DNA from: Delphinus delphis
Taxonomy: Eukaryota; Chordata; Mammalia; Artiodactyla; Delphinidae
DNA length: 64,000 nt
Direction of reading: 5' to 3'
Assembly (NCBI RefSeq): GCF_949987515.2
Contig: NC_082683.1
Span: 124,644,582 to 124,708,581, forward strand
Position numbers and translations under genes: made by a program. Within the stretch, counting starts at the first letter, position 1, and each line of letters starts with the position of its first letter. This document shows positions 21,740 through 34,080 of this stretch, one piece after another. Under the pieces are notes generated by a model. The model was not told where the DNA came from. It did no database searches and was given only the letters and a program-made list of their open reading frames with translations.

Positions 21740-21930
21740 CTATACTCTCACATCCATGACAGAGTCAGATCCCCACAATAATCTTATGAGTGTTGTTACT
21801 AGTCTGGCCATTTTACACATGAGGAAATGGACAGTCAAAGAAGTTAAGGGAAAAGCTCCAGGTCATTCCACTAGCAAGTGGTAGAACACACTTAATTCCA
21901 GGTCTTCTGACCCCTAAGTCTTTCCAGACA
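21740..21930 (-). mobile_element. MIR SINE, minus strand
   Basis: 'cacaataatcttatgagtg', 'attttacacatgaggaaatgg', 'agaagttaaggg' and 'actagcaagtggtagaac' match antisense MIR in order. Confidence 0.75.
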
Positions 21931-24309
21931 CCAGTCTAGAGAAGAGAAGCTGGGGGCAAGGCAGGAGAAACATGATAAGAACTGATGTGGAAAAGAAATA
22001 ACTATTTTAGAGGATGAAAACATTAGTTTGGTGTAGGGGAAGTAATGACAAAGACTGAAAACTAATGATCTGATTAGACTTCATGCTTAAATATCAATAT
22101 TAGACCTGAACTATTTCCATGGAGCACCAAGAGATGGCCAAGGTCCAGTTTCTGTCTATTCTCACTGCTTTTCCTGAACCTCCACCCTTCATAATTATGA
22201 CTTGAAGAAGAGATTGGGGAGGAAGACCTCCTGGAAGCCCCAAATTTTCTTTCCAACCTGTATATTTCAGGGGCCAAAATGCCTTAATAGCTATTCAGGT
22301 CAAACTCTTTGAAAAGTAATGTCCTTGAGAGAAGTCAGCCCATCAAATCCTTAATACCTTATGTGAAATAATTTATCAGATTACCTTTCCTCTTAGAGAA
22401 ACTACAACAGCCATAAAGAGGAGCAAAAGACCCTGAAAGATAAACATCTTAAAACAACATTTGCAGAAAGACTCGCCTGGCAATGGCAAGGAGGATGGGG
22501 GGAGGGGAGGGGGGGGTTAAGTGGTGGGGAGAGGAGAAGACACAATAAGTTCTTCAAGTGCAGTCCACAGGTGCCAGGACAGGAACTCTTTCACCTGTGG
22601 GTAAAAAAGGTGATCCTAGAGATCAGTGACATCAAAGGAAGTGGGCAAAGGCCACAGCAACATCGAAGAGATTGGGGTATACTGCATGGGGACGTTTTGG
22701 CATGCTGTCCTTGGCAGGTGGTAAGGCAGTGATGTTAGTTTTCAGAAGACCAAATTCTGCCTGCACTGTTATATTTTTATGTGACCCTTTAATGTCTTTT
22801 CTCCAGAAGCAACTTGTCTTAATTTTTTGTACCTCCTACTATGCCTTACTTTGAGAGGCCCTCACATATTGTAATAATAATAGTGGATGATCCCCACTCA
22901 TCCCAACTTCATTCATCAATGTTCTGAGCAAGAAGTCTAATTTAGCAAGCATCCTATCTAATGAATTCTCATTCGTTATGTTTTATACCAGGCCTCAGTG
23001 TCCTGTGTACTGAGGGGGTGAAAGGTTGTACATAGTCACGACCTGGTAAAAGCATTAGCTAAGTTCTCAGTGTGCCTCGAGCAGAGAAAATGACTGGTAG
23101 AAAAGTACACTCGAATGCCTCCTATCCCAATGCAGACAGTGGATGGTAACAGGAGATAACCTGACCTTTGGTTAAAAAGTCAATCTAGTGTCAATGGTCA
23201 AGACTTATCTAAACCTTAGAAAAACTAACTCTTTGACACACAAACCAGGAGTCATTGCCTCCAGAATACTCCAGACAGCATGTTCACAGATTTCCAGAGG
23301 AAATCAGCAATTTTAGCCAAGTTTCTAAGGCAACCTCCAAGGTGTATGAGATCACAGAGCCTAGAGCAGGGATACAGCTGGGCAGATTGTATAGACCTTT
23401 TCTTCCAGAAGAAAATAGAATAAATCAAGAAAGCCCAAAATAAAATTTTATCTTTGATAGTGTTCCATTACTTGACATCACATAAAATGTAATTAATGTG
23501 AACCCTGAGAAGCAATTAAACCAAATTCAAAAGTTAACGTGAAAGTCCCTCATATTGGAAAGGGTTTGCTGAACATCTGCTGACAGGGAGTTTTGTTGAA
23601 ATCCACTTCTCTTTTAATTCCCTACTTATTAAGTGCATTTGCAAAGAAGCAGGATGCTTACTGCTTTAAATGTCAGAAGCACCTGCTGCACCTCAATTTT
23701 CTCAATTAGAACATTTAGGCTCCAACCCACTGTAGGAAGAACCATCTGGTTCAGTGATATTTTTGTTGGTTTCCAGGTTATCCTATGAAACAATGCATGG
23801 GAAATGAGGGGCTCTTAAGGCTTCTTTAGATTTTAACCTTTCAAATAAAAATAAGTGGTTTGAAGAGGAATCAAATGATTCCTATTGTCCTAAGCTTCTT
23901 GTCCTGATGAGCTGACCTATTCATGCTTGATGAAATTGTCTATCAACTGAGCATCATTCTATCTAATAAGAGAGGATTTTCTCTTAGACTGGATAATTAG
24001 TACTCAGGAGGGCAGAACAAATGTTTGTCTACTTAGGGTCTTGCCCTAAATAATCTATGTATCATCTGACTGGTCAAGTTTTGGTTAATGGACGAACTGT
24101 TCAAGGATCCAAACTCTTTTTTCCAAAATTGGGATCTCCCCTCTTCTCATCTTTTCCAATTTCCCTAAGGCAAATCTTATAGCTCACTCCCCCACGAGCT
24201 TTTTTGACATCCCCCATGCCTCGGGGTTTTGTTCTAGCTCTTATAAATACGGGTTTAATATCTATTCTCTTATACTTATCCAAATGTTTTTTCCTAATTG
24301 TTGGCTTTT
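21931..24309. other. Unique sequence, nothing recognised
   Basis: Over 2 kb without a recognisable repeat or gene. A G-rich tract at 22491-22516 is listed separately. Short frames have no domain. Confidence 0.4.
22494..22517 (+). repeat. G-rich tract, G-quadruplex-capable
   Basis: Three long G runs (6, 4 and 8 bases) separated by single A residues; the 8-base run can supply two G-triplets, so the G3N1-7 four-run pattern is satisfied. Confidence 0.7.
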
Positions 24310-24425
24310 TGATGGGATGCCTATTAGATATCCATGTGGAGACGTGGAGTGGACAGGTGGATGCTCTGAGTTCAGGGGATAGGTCTGGGCTGGCAATATA
24401 CATTCCAAAGAGAGGAAGTGGGTGA
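24310..24425 (-). mobile_element. L2 LINE fragment, minus strand
   Basis: 'gatgcctattagatatcc', 'catgtggagacg' and 'aggtctgggctggcaatat' follow antisense L2. On the minus strand it translates to IASPDLSPELR..TCPLHVSTW, a recognisable L2 ORF2 segment. Confidence 0.65.
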
Positions 24426-24449
24426 CTAAATAGACGAGGTACGATTACC

Positions 24450-24790
24450 ACTCACTCCTTGAAGTGTTCTTCTTATTTGGCTTCTGTGATGCCATTCTAT
24501 TTTCCAGTCTCTCTTGGATTGTCCCAGTTTTCCTGACAGACTCCTGTTCCCCACCAACACCATTAATGGTATTCCTTGGGGTCTTTTATTCTGTATTTAA
24601 TCACATTCTTCTCCTTCTTCCTGTCTTTAACCATCATTCTGCACCATCACACAATACTCTGACACACAATACTCTGACAGTCTATTTATCTGTCTCTTAT
24701 CAACTGTGGGCTCCTTCTATCTCTATATGCACCTAGCAGAGCACCTGACTATAGTGGCTATTTAATGAATATCTGAGGAATGAGTGAAAG
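24450..24790 (+). mobile_element. L2 LINE 3' end, plus strand
   Basis: A CT-rich stretch leads to 'tatttatctgtctcttatc', 'actgtgggctccttc', 'atatgcacctagcagagcac' and 'gaatatctgaggaatgag', the order of the L2 3' end. It contains a 16-base tandem duplication at about 24648-24679. Confidence 0.6.
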
Positions 24791-25523
24791 TATTTATTCT
24801 CTTGTCCTAAAAAAACAAGTAAAACCCAATCATGCCGACCATTGCAGGAAAGGGTCATGGCGATTAAGAACAGGAGAGTATCTTCCCATGAGATATTATT
24901 ATAAATGATGATAGGGTGATCAGGCTAGTTCCCAAGACCTCTGTTACTCAAAGTAGGACAATAATTATACTATTTCAACTGCATCACATGCTGTGCATAA
25001 CATGGTTACCATGAGAAAATCTACTTAGAAGTCTAAGCCACCAACTAAGAAAACTTTGCTATATAATTTTTCCCTAATTAGTAGTCTCTCCACTGTTGCT
25101 CCTGTTCCTGGTATTTTATTTTAACTACATTACTGTTTCTTTGATTCAGGCTTTTATCACTAATCCACATAAAGTCATGGATCAAATGTAGAAGACAATC
25201 AGATGAGAGACACCAGGACAGAAAGCACGAGGCTTAATGCTCAAATGCACACCCCCCCAAAACCTGAACAGATCCAGTGAGGAGGGAGAAATGCATGGGA
25301 AGAAGGGCATTTGCTGAATGCATGCATTTGCAGCACGAGGAGGCATTTGCTGAAAATAGACCCTTATCTAGGTCCTCTCCAAACCTAGAGAAAGAGCAGA
25401 GATGGCCAAAGTGGGTGTTGGAGACATAGATAACAAATGATGATGATAAATTTTGGGGGAGCCATCAGCATGTTTCTGATGGTATAGAATCAGCTATTTG
25501 ATGGTGTTTTAGAACTCCTTGAA
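24791..25523. other. Unique sequence with a short direct repeat
   Basis: No gene recognised. The 13-base word ggcatttgctgaa occurs at 25306-25318 and again at 25342-25354. The right edge carries the target duplication of the next L1. Confidence 0.45.
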
Positions 25524-25535
25524 GAAAGCCACCCA

Positions 25536-26090
25536 ACTAAATACAGAATTACGATATGACCCAGCAATCCCACTACTGGGCATATACCCAGAGAAAACCA
25601 TAATTCAAAAAGACACATGTTCATTGCAATGTTCATTGCAGCACTATTTACAATAGCCAGGTCATGGAAGCAACCTAAATGTCCATCAACAGATGAATGG
25701 ATAAAGAAGATGTGGTACATATATACAATGGAATATTACTCAGCCATAAAAGGGAATGAAATTGGGTCATTTGTACAGACATGGATGGATCTAGAGACTG
25801 TCATACAGAGTGAAGTAAGTCAGAAAGAGAAAGATAAATATCATATATTAACACATATATGTGGAACCTAGAAAAATTTTACAGATGAACCGGTTTGCAG
25901 GGCAGAAATAGAGACACAGATGTAGAGAACAAACGTATTGACACCAAGGGGGGAAAGTGGTGGTGGTGGTGGTGGTGGGATGAATTGGGAGATTGGGATT
26001 GACATATATACACTAATATGTATAAAATGGATGACTAATAAGAACCTGATGTATAAAAAAAAATAAAATTCTAAAATTAAAAAAAAAAAG
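25536..26090 (+). mobile_element. 5'-truncated L1 3' end with target-site duplication
   Basis: It covers the last part of ORF2 and the 3' UTR. The ORF2 end is readable from about 25617 to 25871, ending VCGT-type before its stop (ITHICGT here), with the conserved YTMEYYSAIK segment. The 3' UTR contains a (GGT)n patch at 25958-25978 and ends in an A-rich tail. Identical 12-base repeats gaaagccaccca flank it (25524-25535 and 26091-26102), so it is a standard truncated retrotransposition event. Same 3' UTR subfamily as the two long L1s. Confidence 0.93.
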
Positions 26091-26102
26091 GAAAGCCACC
26101 CA

Positions 26103-28316
26103 AAAGTCATTTAACATTTTTTAGCTTCTTAGCTAAATTAGCAGTACTCTTCTTAGCTATACTCAGAAAACTGAGTCAAGGTAGAAAGCTGTTCTCTCTT
26201 GGGGAAATCTCACTTACTTTTGCTGTGAAGCAATGAGAAATTCTTAGATCAACTGTTCCCTCTGGGTGTCAGGCGTCTTCTAGAAAAACGAGCTCTTTTT
26301 CAGAGTGCTTCCTGGACCAGCTCCTGGGTGGACTCAGATACACAGTAAGCATGTTGACTCTTCTTCAGAGTATTCATATAGCACGTGTGTGTGTGTGAGT
26401 GTGCAGGGGGTGGTGGGTGGAGTACTCCCCCACTCCCATTGCCAAAAATAAGAGGAACAGGAAAAATCTGCTTCTACATTTGAAAGGTGAGTATTAAACT
26501 TTATGCCAATGTCCATCCTTAATAACCTAAGGCAGTTTCTGTCCGGATTCTCTCTGTACAATACCACAGTCAATAGAGACCATCCTATACCAGGTTCAGA
26601 AATTGCATTGCTTGACAGAGGACTTTCCTTTCTCCCAGCTCTCAGAAGGAATTACAGATCTGTTGCCTGTCAGATGCAAGAAGGAGGACAGTGGTCCCTT
26701 CCGACCTCAGGCTGATGGTCCAGGGGTTGATTTGACCTGGGAAAAACAAGGCAGTTAAGATGCTGAGGGTTAAAAGGCCCATCACATGCAACTTGATTGG
26801 AAGAGGGGATACACAGACGGGCTGAGGATGCATTCAGGCTGGCTAGTAGTCATATCCAAATATTTGAAGGGTCATTGTATAGAAGAGCAAGAATAGAGTT
26901 ATTAGTATTGCTCCAAAGACTGAGCAGAGGGACAGTTGTCACCTCTGTGGCAGTTGCAGAAGACAGATGTTGACACAGTATGAGAAATCACTCTATCAGG
27001 ATTGCTGCCAATATTCAAGTGGGCTTCCTGAGGAAGTGGCAAACTCCCGTCACCAGGTGAGTTTAAACAGAGCTGGGACAAGCACCTGCAGGGTGGTTGG
27101 TAGGACCGTCCTGTCAGAGGAGGGTCTTGAGGCTTTTAAGCTCCTTCCCTCTGTTTTGTTTTCCTTAACCTTTTCCTTCGGGTACTTTGGAGATAGTTGC
27201 TGTCTTCTACCTTGTGGGAACTAGAATGCAGCCAGGTGAAGCATCCTACATGCTTTGAGCTCTGATGTTCAAAATTGCTTTGCAAGCTCAGAGCACTACA
27301 ACTAGGGGATGCTCTTCTGAGACTTATTATGTTGTTTTGAAAAGTATTATTTCTGGAGGATTGTATACTCTCCTCCAAGGACGTGGTACTTTCCAGTTGT
27401 CCTGAAGATAGCCTTTGGTGACAAGGTTTTGTTAGTTCCTTGTGCCTCCTCTTTCCTGGGTGCCCCTTTTCTGTGTGCCCAGCACACCGTTCTGTCAGAG
27501 GAAGTGAGTGGGACAAATGGTTAGCAAGTGGGAGGCAAGGAAGCAAGGCCAGCCCTTCCCTGTTGGAAAAAGAAAAACCAACATGTTTCTCTAGTCTGTC
27601 TAGATTTTAATGTGTGATCCACTGTGGAGGAAACTGAGACTATTCTTAGCAGTCTCCTGCATCCCCTGTGTTTTCAATGGGGAGTGAACTGTGAACCATG
27701 CCCCTGCCCTGGGGTGCTCAGTGTTCTTCCTGGAAGTCTGTGCTGGGGCAGTTTGGGCAGCTACTTGCGTGCCAACAACCGGACCCACCTCTCCCATACA
27801 CTGATTGTTCTCCTCTGGGTTCAGGTTAGTCTGATCACCTGCCCCATGCTGTTTATCAGTGTTTAGCAGTGAGAGTCATGGTTCCTTTGAACAGTTCTGA
27901 AGCTTCTCCATAATAGGGCATTTTGCCCACTCTCTCCTCCCTCCAGCCCTGGGAAGGGGGGAGAGTCCTATCCCCTATTTGGGCCCTTCAAATAGTGAGG
28001 GTCAAGAAAGGTTGTTCAACCTGGGAGAGATAGTCTCTGTTCCCACATCACTTGAATGCCTTTCAGTTGGCCAGCCCACTCTGTGCTGTGTATATACCTA
28101 ACTGAGGCCAATGAACGGGCAAATTTAGCCAGTTGTCACGTCTACCTCATCCTGACTGCAGTATAGAGCTGTTTCCCTCCAGTCTGCTGCTTCGGGTTCC
28201 AGCCCTATTCTAGCAGACGTAGGAATGCTTGAGTCCCTAGTGGAGCCCTTAAGAGAGGCGGTTGAGGTGTCCTCTCCAGTTACAACCACTGCCAGTGCAA
28301 GTGCTTTCCCCTGTTA
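26103..28316. other. Unique sequence, nothing recognised
   Basis: No repeat or gene recognised. A short GT run is at 26385-26400. Frames such as 27136-27546 (minus, 136 codons) have no recognisable domain, are Ser/His/Leu-rich and lack splice-signal support. Confidence 0.4.
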
Positions 28317-28318
28317 CT

Positions 28319-28355
<37 letters not shown>

Positions 28356-28356
28356 G
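28317..28356. repeat. (TC)n(AC)n compound microsatellite
   Basis: A run of TC followed directly by AC units is visible. Confidence 0.92.
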
Positions 28357-28359
28357 ACA

Positions 28360-28930
28360 CCCGAAAAAACACACTCACACATAAAGCAGGCTGTACCCTC
28401 ACTCAGCATCTTCCAGCCTTTCTTTCCCCCTTGCCCAGTCTAACCTTGTTTCTAGAGAATGATGACATTGACAAGGAAGACCACCAACTTCACATAGCCT
28501 GATTTTAAAGAACTAGGGCTTTAAACATGCCTGAATGAACTGTTGGTTTGATATATATCTTTAGCATTTAGGGAGACAGGTTCTGGGGTGATGGCATGAA
28601 GACTTGGGTTTGGGTAAAATGCAAAAGACATTTGGGAATGAAAACATTTGTCGGTGAAGATCTGAATCCTAATTTCTGGAAAGGAGGCTTGATGGTGAGA
28701 AATGACTTTTCTAATAAGAAGTTTTATTTCAGACAAGGAAGTGGTACAACCTTACACCCACGGCAGCCAGGCCCAGAGTTACTAATAATTCTCTAACTCC
28801 TACCTCTGGAAAATTTTCTATTATTTATTTATTATTATTTTTTTCTCTTTGTTTTTTCCCTAGCTTTCAATCTGTCCTGAAACAACCCCAAAGAAGCTTT
28901 CAAAAGTTTTATTCATTTACACAATGACAA
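28360..28930. other. Unique sequence, nothing recognised
   Basis: No gene recognised; a (TTA)-rich patch lies near 28820-28842. Confidence 0.4.
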
Positions 28931-29190
28931 CAATAATATTTATTGATCACTTGCTTGTTATATGACAGGCAGTGTACCAAATACTTTACAACATTACCTC
29001 GTTGAATTCTCATGATACACATGTGGGTAGATACAATTATTATCTCCAAATTACAGATTGAAAAAAAAAGAGGTCTGGAGAGTTAAGTGACTTTCCTGAG
29101 GTCACGCTCCTAGTCAGTTGCAGAGTAGAATTAGAAATATTGATCTTCTAAATTTTAGGCCAATGCTCCTTCTATTACATTTTGGCTGTT
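28931..29190 (-). mobile_element. MIR SINE, minus strand
   Basis: 'tattgatcacttgcttg', 'ggcagtgtaccaaatac', 'ttgaattctcatgatac', 'ccaaattacagattg' and 'gagttaagtgactttcc' follow antisense MIR. Confidence 0.8.
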
Positions 29191-29344
29191 CTCAGTCTTC
29201 TAGGTAAGAGGAGATGATGGCAGTCTTGAACATTTTTCTAACTCAAGAGCATACTATGGAAAGTTGCTCTAACTCTGAATTCTTCAATGGCAAAGGAGAG
29301 ATTTCAAAGCAATAGGGGTTTTCATAAGAAAAATGACTTTTGAG

Positions 29345-29560
29345 ACTACTGAATTCATTTATTCAACAAATACTTATTGAAAACCTATTATGTGAAATGC
29401 GTTATTCAAGGAGCTGGAGATACAGTGGAGAAAAAAGGAAACAATAGATAATTCCCTTCCCTCTTAAAGCTTATATTCTACTGGGTAAACAATTTAAAAA
29501 TTGTTAAGTGTTATACAGGAAATAAAATGAGTCAGTGGGGTATAAAGGGACTAGGAGACA
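29345..29560 (-). mobile_element. L2 LINE 3' end, minus strand
   Basis: 'cattcaacaaatacttattg', 'ctggagatacagtggag' and 'agcttatattctactggg' follow the antisense L2 3' end. Confidence 0.7.
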
Positions 29561-29569
29561 GTAAGTTTT

Positions 29570-29740
29570 TTTTTTTGTTTGTAGAAATTGATAAGTTGAT
29601 TTACATGGAAATACAAAGGACCTATAATAGTCAAAGCCATTTGGAAAAAGAACAAAGTTTAAGGGCTTAACATTGCCAGATTTCAAGACTTACTATAAAG
29701 TTGCAGTAATCAATACAGTGTGGTTTTAGAGAAGCTGCTG
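29570..29740 (+). mobile_element. L1 ORF2 fragment, plus strand
   Basis: 'gacctataatagtcaaagcc', 'cagatttcaagacttac' and 'aagttgcagtaatcaatac' match the late ORF2 segment that encodes [14 protein letters not shown] in intact L1s. It begins beside a poly(T) run at 29567-29577. Confidence 0.65.
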
Positions 29741-29799
29741 GATTTTGGCTTCAGCCATCACTGCATGGGGGTGAATTGACTGAGGAGGGGAACAGTATT

Positions 29800-30020
29800 T
29801 GCCTGTAGCTTTATGATTTGCAAAAGACTTTCAGATATATTATCTCATTTGCTTTTACAACAATCCTTGAGAGGTAGTAAAAATATAATCGCCATTTTAC
29901 AAATAAGGTAATTAAACCTCTGAGAGTGTAGATTTGTTTCTATCCACACAGCTAGTAAATGGAAAGGCTGTGTGGGAAACTCGGGCTTCTAGATGCAGTC
30001 GGTCTGTTGCCTATTTCCCT
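29800..30020 (-). mobile_element. MIR SINE remnant, minus strand
   Basis: 'agatatattatctcatttgc', 'caatccttgagaggtag', 'cgccattttacaaataag' and 'cacacagctagtaaatgg' follow antisense MIR. Confidence 0.7.
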
Positions 30021-33000
30021 ACCAAATTGTCCCACTGAAGCCAGAAGGAATCCTGCACGCAAGCACTGTCTCCATTGCTGAATACAGTCACACATGTTTG
30101 ACTGTTCTCCACTGCAGCTCTATTTCAGGTTAATTTACCTCATACTTACAACTTTGTCACTCACACAGCTTAACAGCTATTTCAGATGTCTATTCCTGTT
30201 AAAGGATGCACTGTCCCTATTTTTGGAAGCTTGATGACGCAGAACAAAGGTAATGCGATAGGGAACATTTTGCCCCTCTTAAATCACTGACTCAAATCAT
30301 CACCAGGTTATGAGGGATCCAAATAGGTACTGTCTAATGATGCCCATAAAGATGCCAGTACACAATTATATTCCTCTTTGATGTTTCAATAGTATTTACA
30401 TAGAATCATAAACACCATTTTCCTGAAAAATAGTTTTAGATATTTTACAGACATTATCTCCACTATTTTTTGCAATAACACTGAAAAGCTCAGGGAGATT
30501 AATCCCCCTAAACATCTAGAAAGTGCCTGTTTGAATATTTGAATGCAAGTCTGTAAAGCCAAAAGCCATGATCTTTCCACCATGACACTTTATTAGAGGG
30601 AAGAAATCCAATTCTTGTGTTCTTGTCCCTTTGACATTTAGTGTGCCCTTCCCACTCCCCTGCACTAGCCAGCGATAGTGATGGGAAGCAGGCACAATCC
30701 CCTGCAATTGGTTAATTTAGTAAAGAATTTATTATGTGGAAGCTTCATAAAATTTTGTTCTTAGACTTTTTTCTAGATCACGCCCTCAGCAAGGATCTTT
30801 GATCTTCTGCAGGCATGACACCCATTCATTATTTTATTTATATGACCTCAACATTCCTCCTCACACATACTGTGTGAACAACTTTGCTATTCAATGTAAG
30901 TGAAATAAAGTAAAATTTTACCAAGTATCCTCATTAGAGATTTTTGTAAATGTCCTAGGAATATGCAAAATCAGTGATCTATTGACTTTAGATTTATGTC
31001 TGTAACACTGTCTGCTGACAGCCTTTCCAAAGAAGACAGGAGGTAATGCAAACTCTGTGGAAATTTGGTTAACAAAACTAACCCAGGGCAACACTTAACC
31101 TATGTTCAACAAGGAAGATCTAAGTCTTTATATTTTTACTGAAAACTGGTTTGGAATGTAGACAACAAAATTTGAGTATGAGTTATTATTAAACATAAAC
31201 CTGCTTTGGAATTTTGCTTGCTTTCATCCTCACATAATGGGATGAAATCAGCTGAGTTACACTGGGTAGCGACTAACCCCAAACCTCTCAGCCAGGCTGG
31301 GATTAGGATGTCAGGCTTTGGTAGTAAGAGCTAGATGGCGCTATACTGTAACTGTCAGCTGCCCAATTACTAACAGCTTGATGAAAGAGGGTTCTGGAAT
31401 ACGAGGTTCAGCTCTGTGTTGCTTACATTTTCTTGAAGTGCAATATAATACAACATAAAGTGGAGAGCTTTCTTTTTCTTTATCTTTTTCTTCCTTTTCT
31501 CTTCTTTTTCTTTCTCGCTCACCCTCTCTCTTGCTTTCTTTCTGATACAGCCACATGTGTGTACGTGTGCACACACACACAACACCTTGTTGAAGTTTTT
31601 CCTAGAATAAACAGTTGGGAATCACTAGTCCTGGGTGTCTGAAGGTTTCCAGGGTGACATACACATCTTCTACCCTATCTCCCAGATTCAGCAGTTGTTT
31701 TTCTGTCTAACAGAGTGCTAAAGTTTTTATAGGTCATATGTGAGATAAGCTCAGAGCCTGCTACATGAATGACTTGTAATCTGGCAGGAAGGACAATGGT
31801 ATTTCGGAATTAGAAGGAGACATTGGAAGTTTTTTCAGTTCAACATCCCACCAGGGAATATTTGGAGTTCATTTTTTTATTAAAAAAAATTTTGTTTTTA
31901 CTCCCAGATATTTGAGTCTATTTGCAAAGGTTAAGGAAGACCATGAAAAAGTTTCTGGCATGGGAAGGCTGGAGTTGGTTCCCATGACTGTGTGTTCTTA
32001 TATGACAGTGAATGATGTGGTGAAACTGAAGGGCTAGGAGATTAACAAAATGACACCTTCCAAGTGTGTACTGCTAAGTCACATGGCATCCTATAGGGGC
32101 AGCTGAGCCATTCAACAGCCTTAGCTGTAACATTTGAGACAATGAGACTTTTTGCTTCCCACAACCCCTCTTTATCCCTCTCTCCACAGCTTTCCAGCTG
32201 TCATAAATGTCATAAATACCTTGTCTGCACTGGATACAAGAAGAACAGACTATACAGAGCATAGGGAAGAGAAAGACAATGATAGAATAGATGATGTATA
32301 CATGCCAGAGGGCCTCTGGGAAATTTTCCCTTCCCCCACTTTTTCCTCTTCAGCCTGCCTGAGGTTCACGCACACCATTCTCCAAGATGAGATTTATTTC
32401 TGAATTGAGACCATTCTTACGCCAGAGGAACTTGCAAAAATGCCAATGTCTTTGGCCAGGTAGTATGGCCAAGATTCCTGAAAACAATTTAAAAGGAAGT
32501 GAGAAAAAAATAAGCTATTAGATGGCTGAGGATAGAACCCTAAGAAACAGATGGGGGTCTAGGTAACTTTTGGTTGAAGAAGTAGTGGCTATAGTGTGTA
32601 GGTGAAGCCTGGCTCTAGGAGTAGGTGTCTGAATGAGGTACTTTGGGGGTCCTGGGCAACAGGGAGTTAGCTTAAGGGCAGACCATCTGTAGGAGGAGTG
32701 AGATGTGTGGGGAGGTGAGGGGGAAGAATGTCAGAAACTCACTTTACTTGGGTTCAACTTCTCTTGAGACTTTGTCTTGATACCTGAGATTCTAGTTTCA
32801 TCATAAACTGAAATTTAATTTTTTAATACTTAGAAAGTCTATTCCCTGTAGCATTGCTGGTGATTGCTGATTTAACATTCTTTCTTTATCCTCCAACTCT
32901 TACTTTCTAACAGACTCTATTTTGTTAGTATATACAACCTCTTCTGGAGAGCTGTGTGTCTGGAGAAGGCTGGTCCCAGGGCCAGTTCGGGGGTTTGTAC

Positions 33001-33355
33001 TGACTTTCTAAGCCAATCAATGTGGTTCTATCCTCTTAGAAGTCTTTGGTTCCGACATAGACAACACATCTGGCTGCTGAAACATGAGGAAAAGTCTGCT
33101 AGGACCTACTTGGAAATGTTAACTTGCTTTTAAAATGATATATAGAGGAGATGGTTTCTTCTTCCTCTGTTTTTAATGTCTGGATGACATCACATGAGAA
33201 CTACCCTGAGGACAAAATGAACCACCAAAAATGGCAGAACAGAGAACTTGGATCCTCAGTGCTCTTGTTGAGCTATTAAATCAACTGACCTTGCAGTCAC
33301 CCTATCTCTAGAATTCTTGCTTTGTGGCATATGAACTTTCTTATTGTTTAATCCT
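30021..33355. other. Unique sequence, nothing recognised
   Basis: The longest stretch without a recognised element. A pyrimidine-rich tract (31469-31545) is listed separately. Short frames overlapping on both strands at 31341-31642 are artefacts of that tract. No gene or RNA is recognised. Confidence 0.4.
31469..31545. repeat. Pyrimidine-rich low-complexity tract
   Basis: About 75 bases almost entirely T and C (poly-purine on the minus strand). Confidence 0.85.
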
Positions 33356-33359
33356 TTTA

Positions 33360-33475
33360 GAGTTTTTCTTTAAAGTTTATTGTGATAAATTTACATACAT
33401 AAAAATACATCTTTCTTTTTATGTAGAGTTCTATGATTTTTGACAAATGCATTAGAATTGTTTACTTGCTATGCA
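33360..33475 (-). mobile_element. Possible old L1 3' UTR piece, minus strand
   Basis: 'tttattgtgataaatttac' and 'gagttctatgatttttgac' resemble the antisense 3' UTR of old L1M elements. Weak. Confidence 0.35.
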
Positions 33476-33489
33476 TTGTTAAAGCATCC

Positions 33490-33615
33490 TTACTGATTAA
33501 TTCACTTGATTCAGAAAATATTTATTGTGCATTAACTTTACCAGCCAGGTTCTGAGAAGAATATAAAATGAGACATTACATGACCCTTTGTTTCAAGGAA
33601 TTGCTCATTCATTTC
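33490..33615 (-). mobile_element. L2 LINE 3' fragment, minus strand
   Basis: 'ttcagaaaatatttattgtg' followed by 'ccagccaggttctgag' parallels the antisense L2 3' end. Confidence 0.5.
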
Positions 33616-33689
33616 ATATGAAATATTCAAATGAAGGATGATTCTATGGTAGCATGGCTTTGAAAAGTGAACCTTTAAAGTGAATCTTT

Positions 33690-33835
33690 AGTTTCATTCA
33701 TTCATTCAGTTCACTCCTTCAATAAACATTTGTGGCATGCCTATCACATCTCTGTTCTTGTAGATATACAGACAGATAAAACCTACCCTTCCCTCAAAGG
33801 GAGTCAGAAATGTAAATTAAAACTTAAAATACAAT
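33690..33835 (-). mobile_element. L2 LINE 3' fragment, minus strand
   Basis: 'cattcattcattcagttc', 'caataaacatttgtgg' and 'acctacccttccctcaaag' parallel the antisense L2 3' end. Confidence 0.6.
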
Positions 33836-33924
33836 GAAATATCTCCTACTCGGTCTTCCAAAAACATTTTATGAGCACATTAGTTATGGCATATATAGAT
33901 TTCTGCTTTGAAATATAGTCAATC

Positions 33925-34080
33925 TGTGCAGACCTTTTCTGTTCTTCTAGTTTATAGACCCTTGATGGAGTTGATAATCCATGTCTGATGCATCCTGTAT
34001 CCCCAGAATAACTAGCATGTTATCTTGTCTATAGTAATTGCTCAAAATAAGTATTTGCTCTCATTCTCATCTTCACTTAG
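33925..34080 (+). mobile_element. L2 LINE 3' end, plus strand
   Basis: 'tgtatccccagaataactagc' (core tgtatccccag) with 'tagtaattgctcaaaataag' matches the sense L2 3' end. Confidence 0.6.

Noticed and set aside
27136..27546. 136-codon minus-strand frame
   Set aside because: No domain, low-information composition, no supporting signals.
31341..31642. Lys/Glu/Arg-rich frames on the minus strand
   Set aside because: Produced by the pyrimidine-rich tract at 31469-31545.
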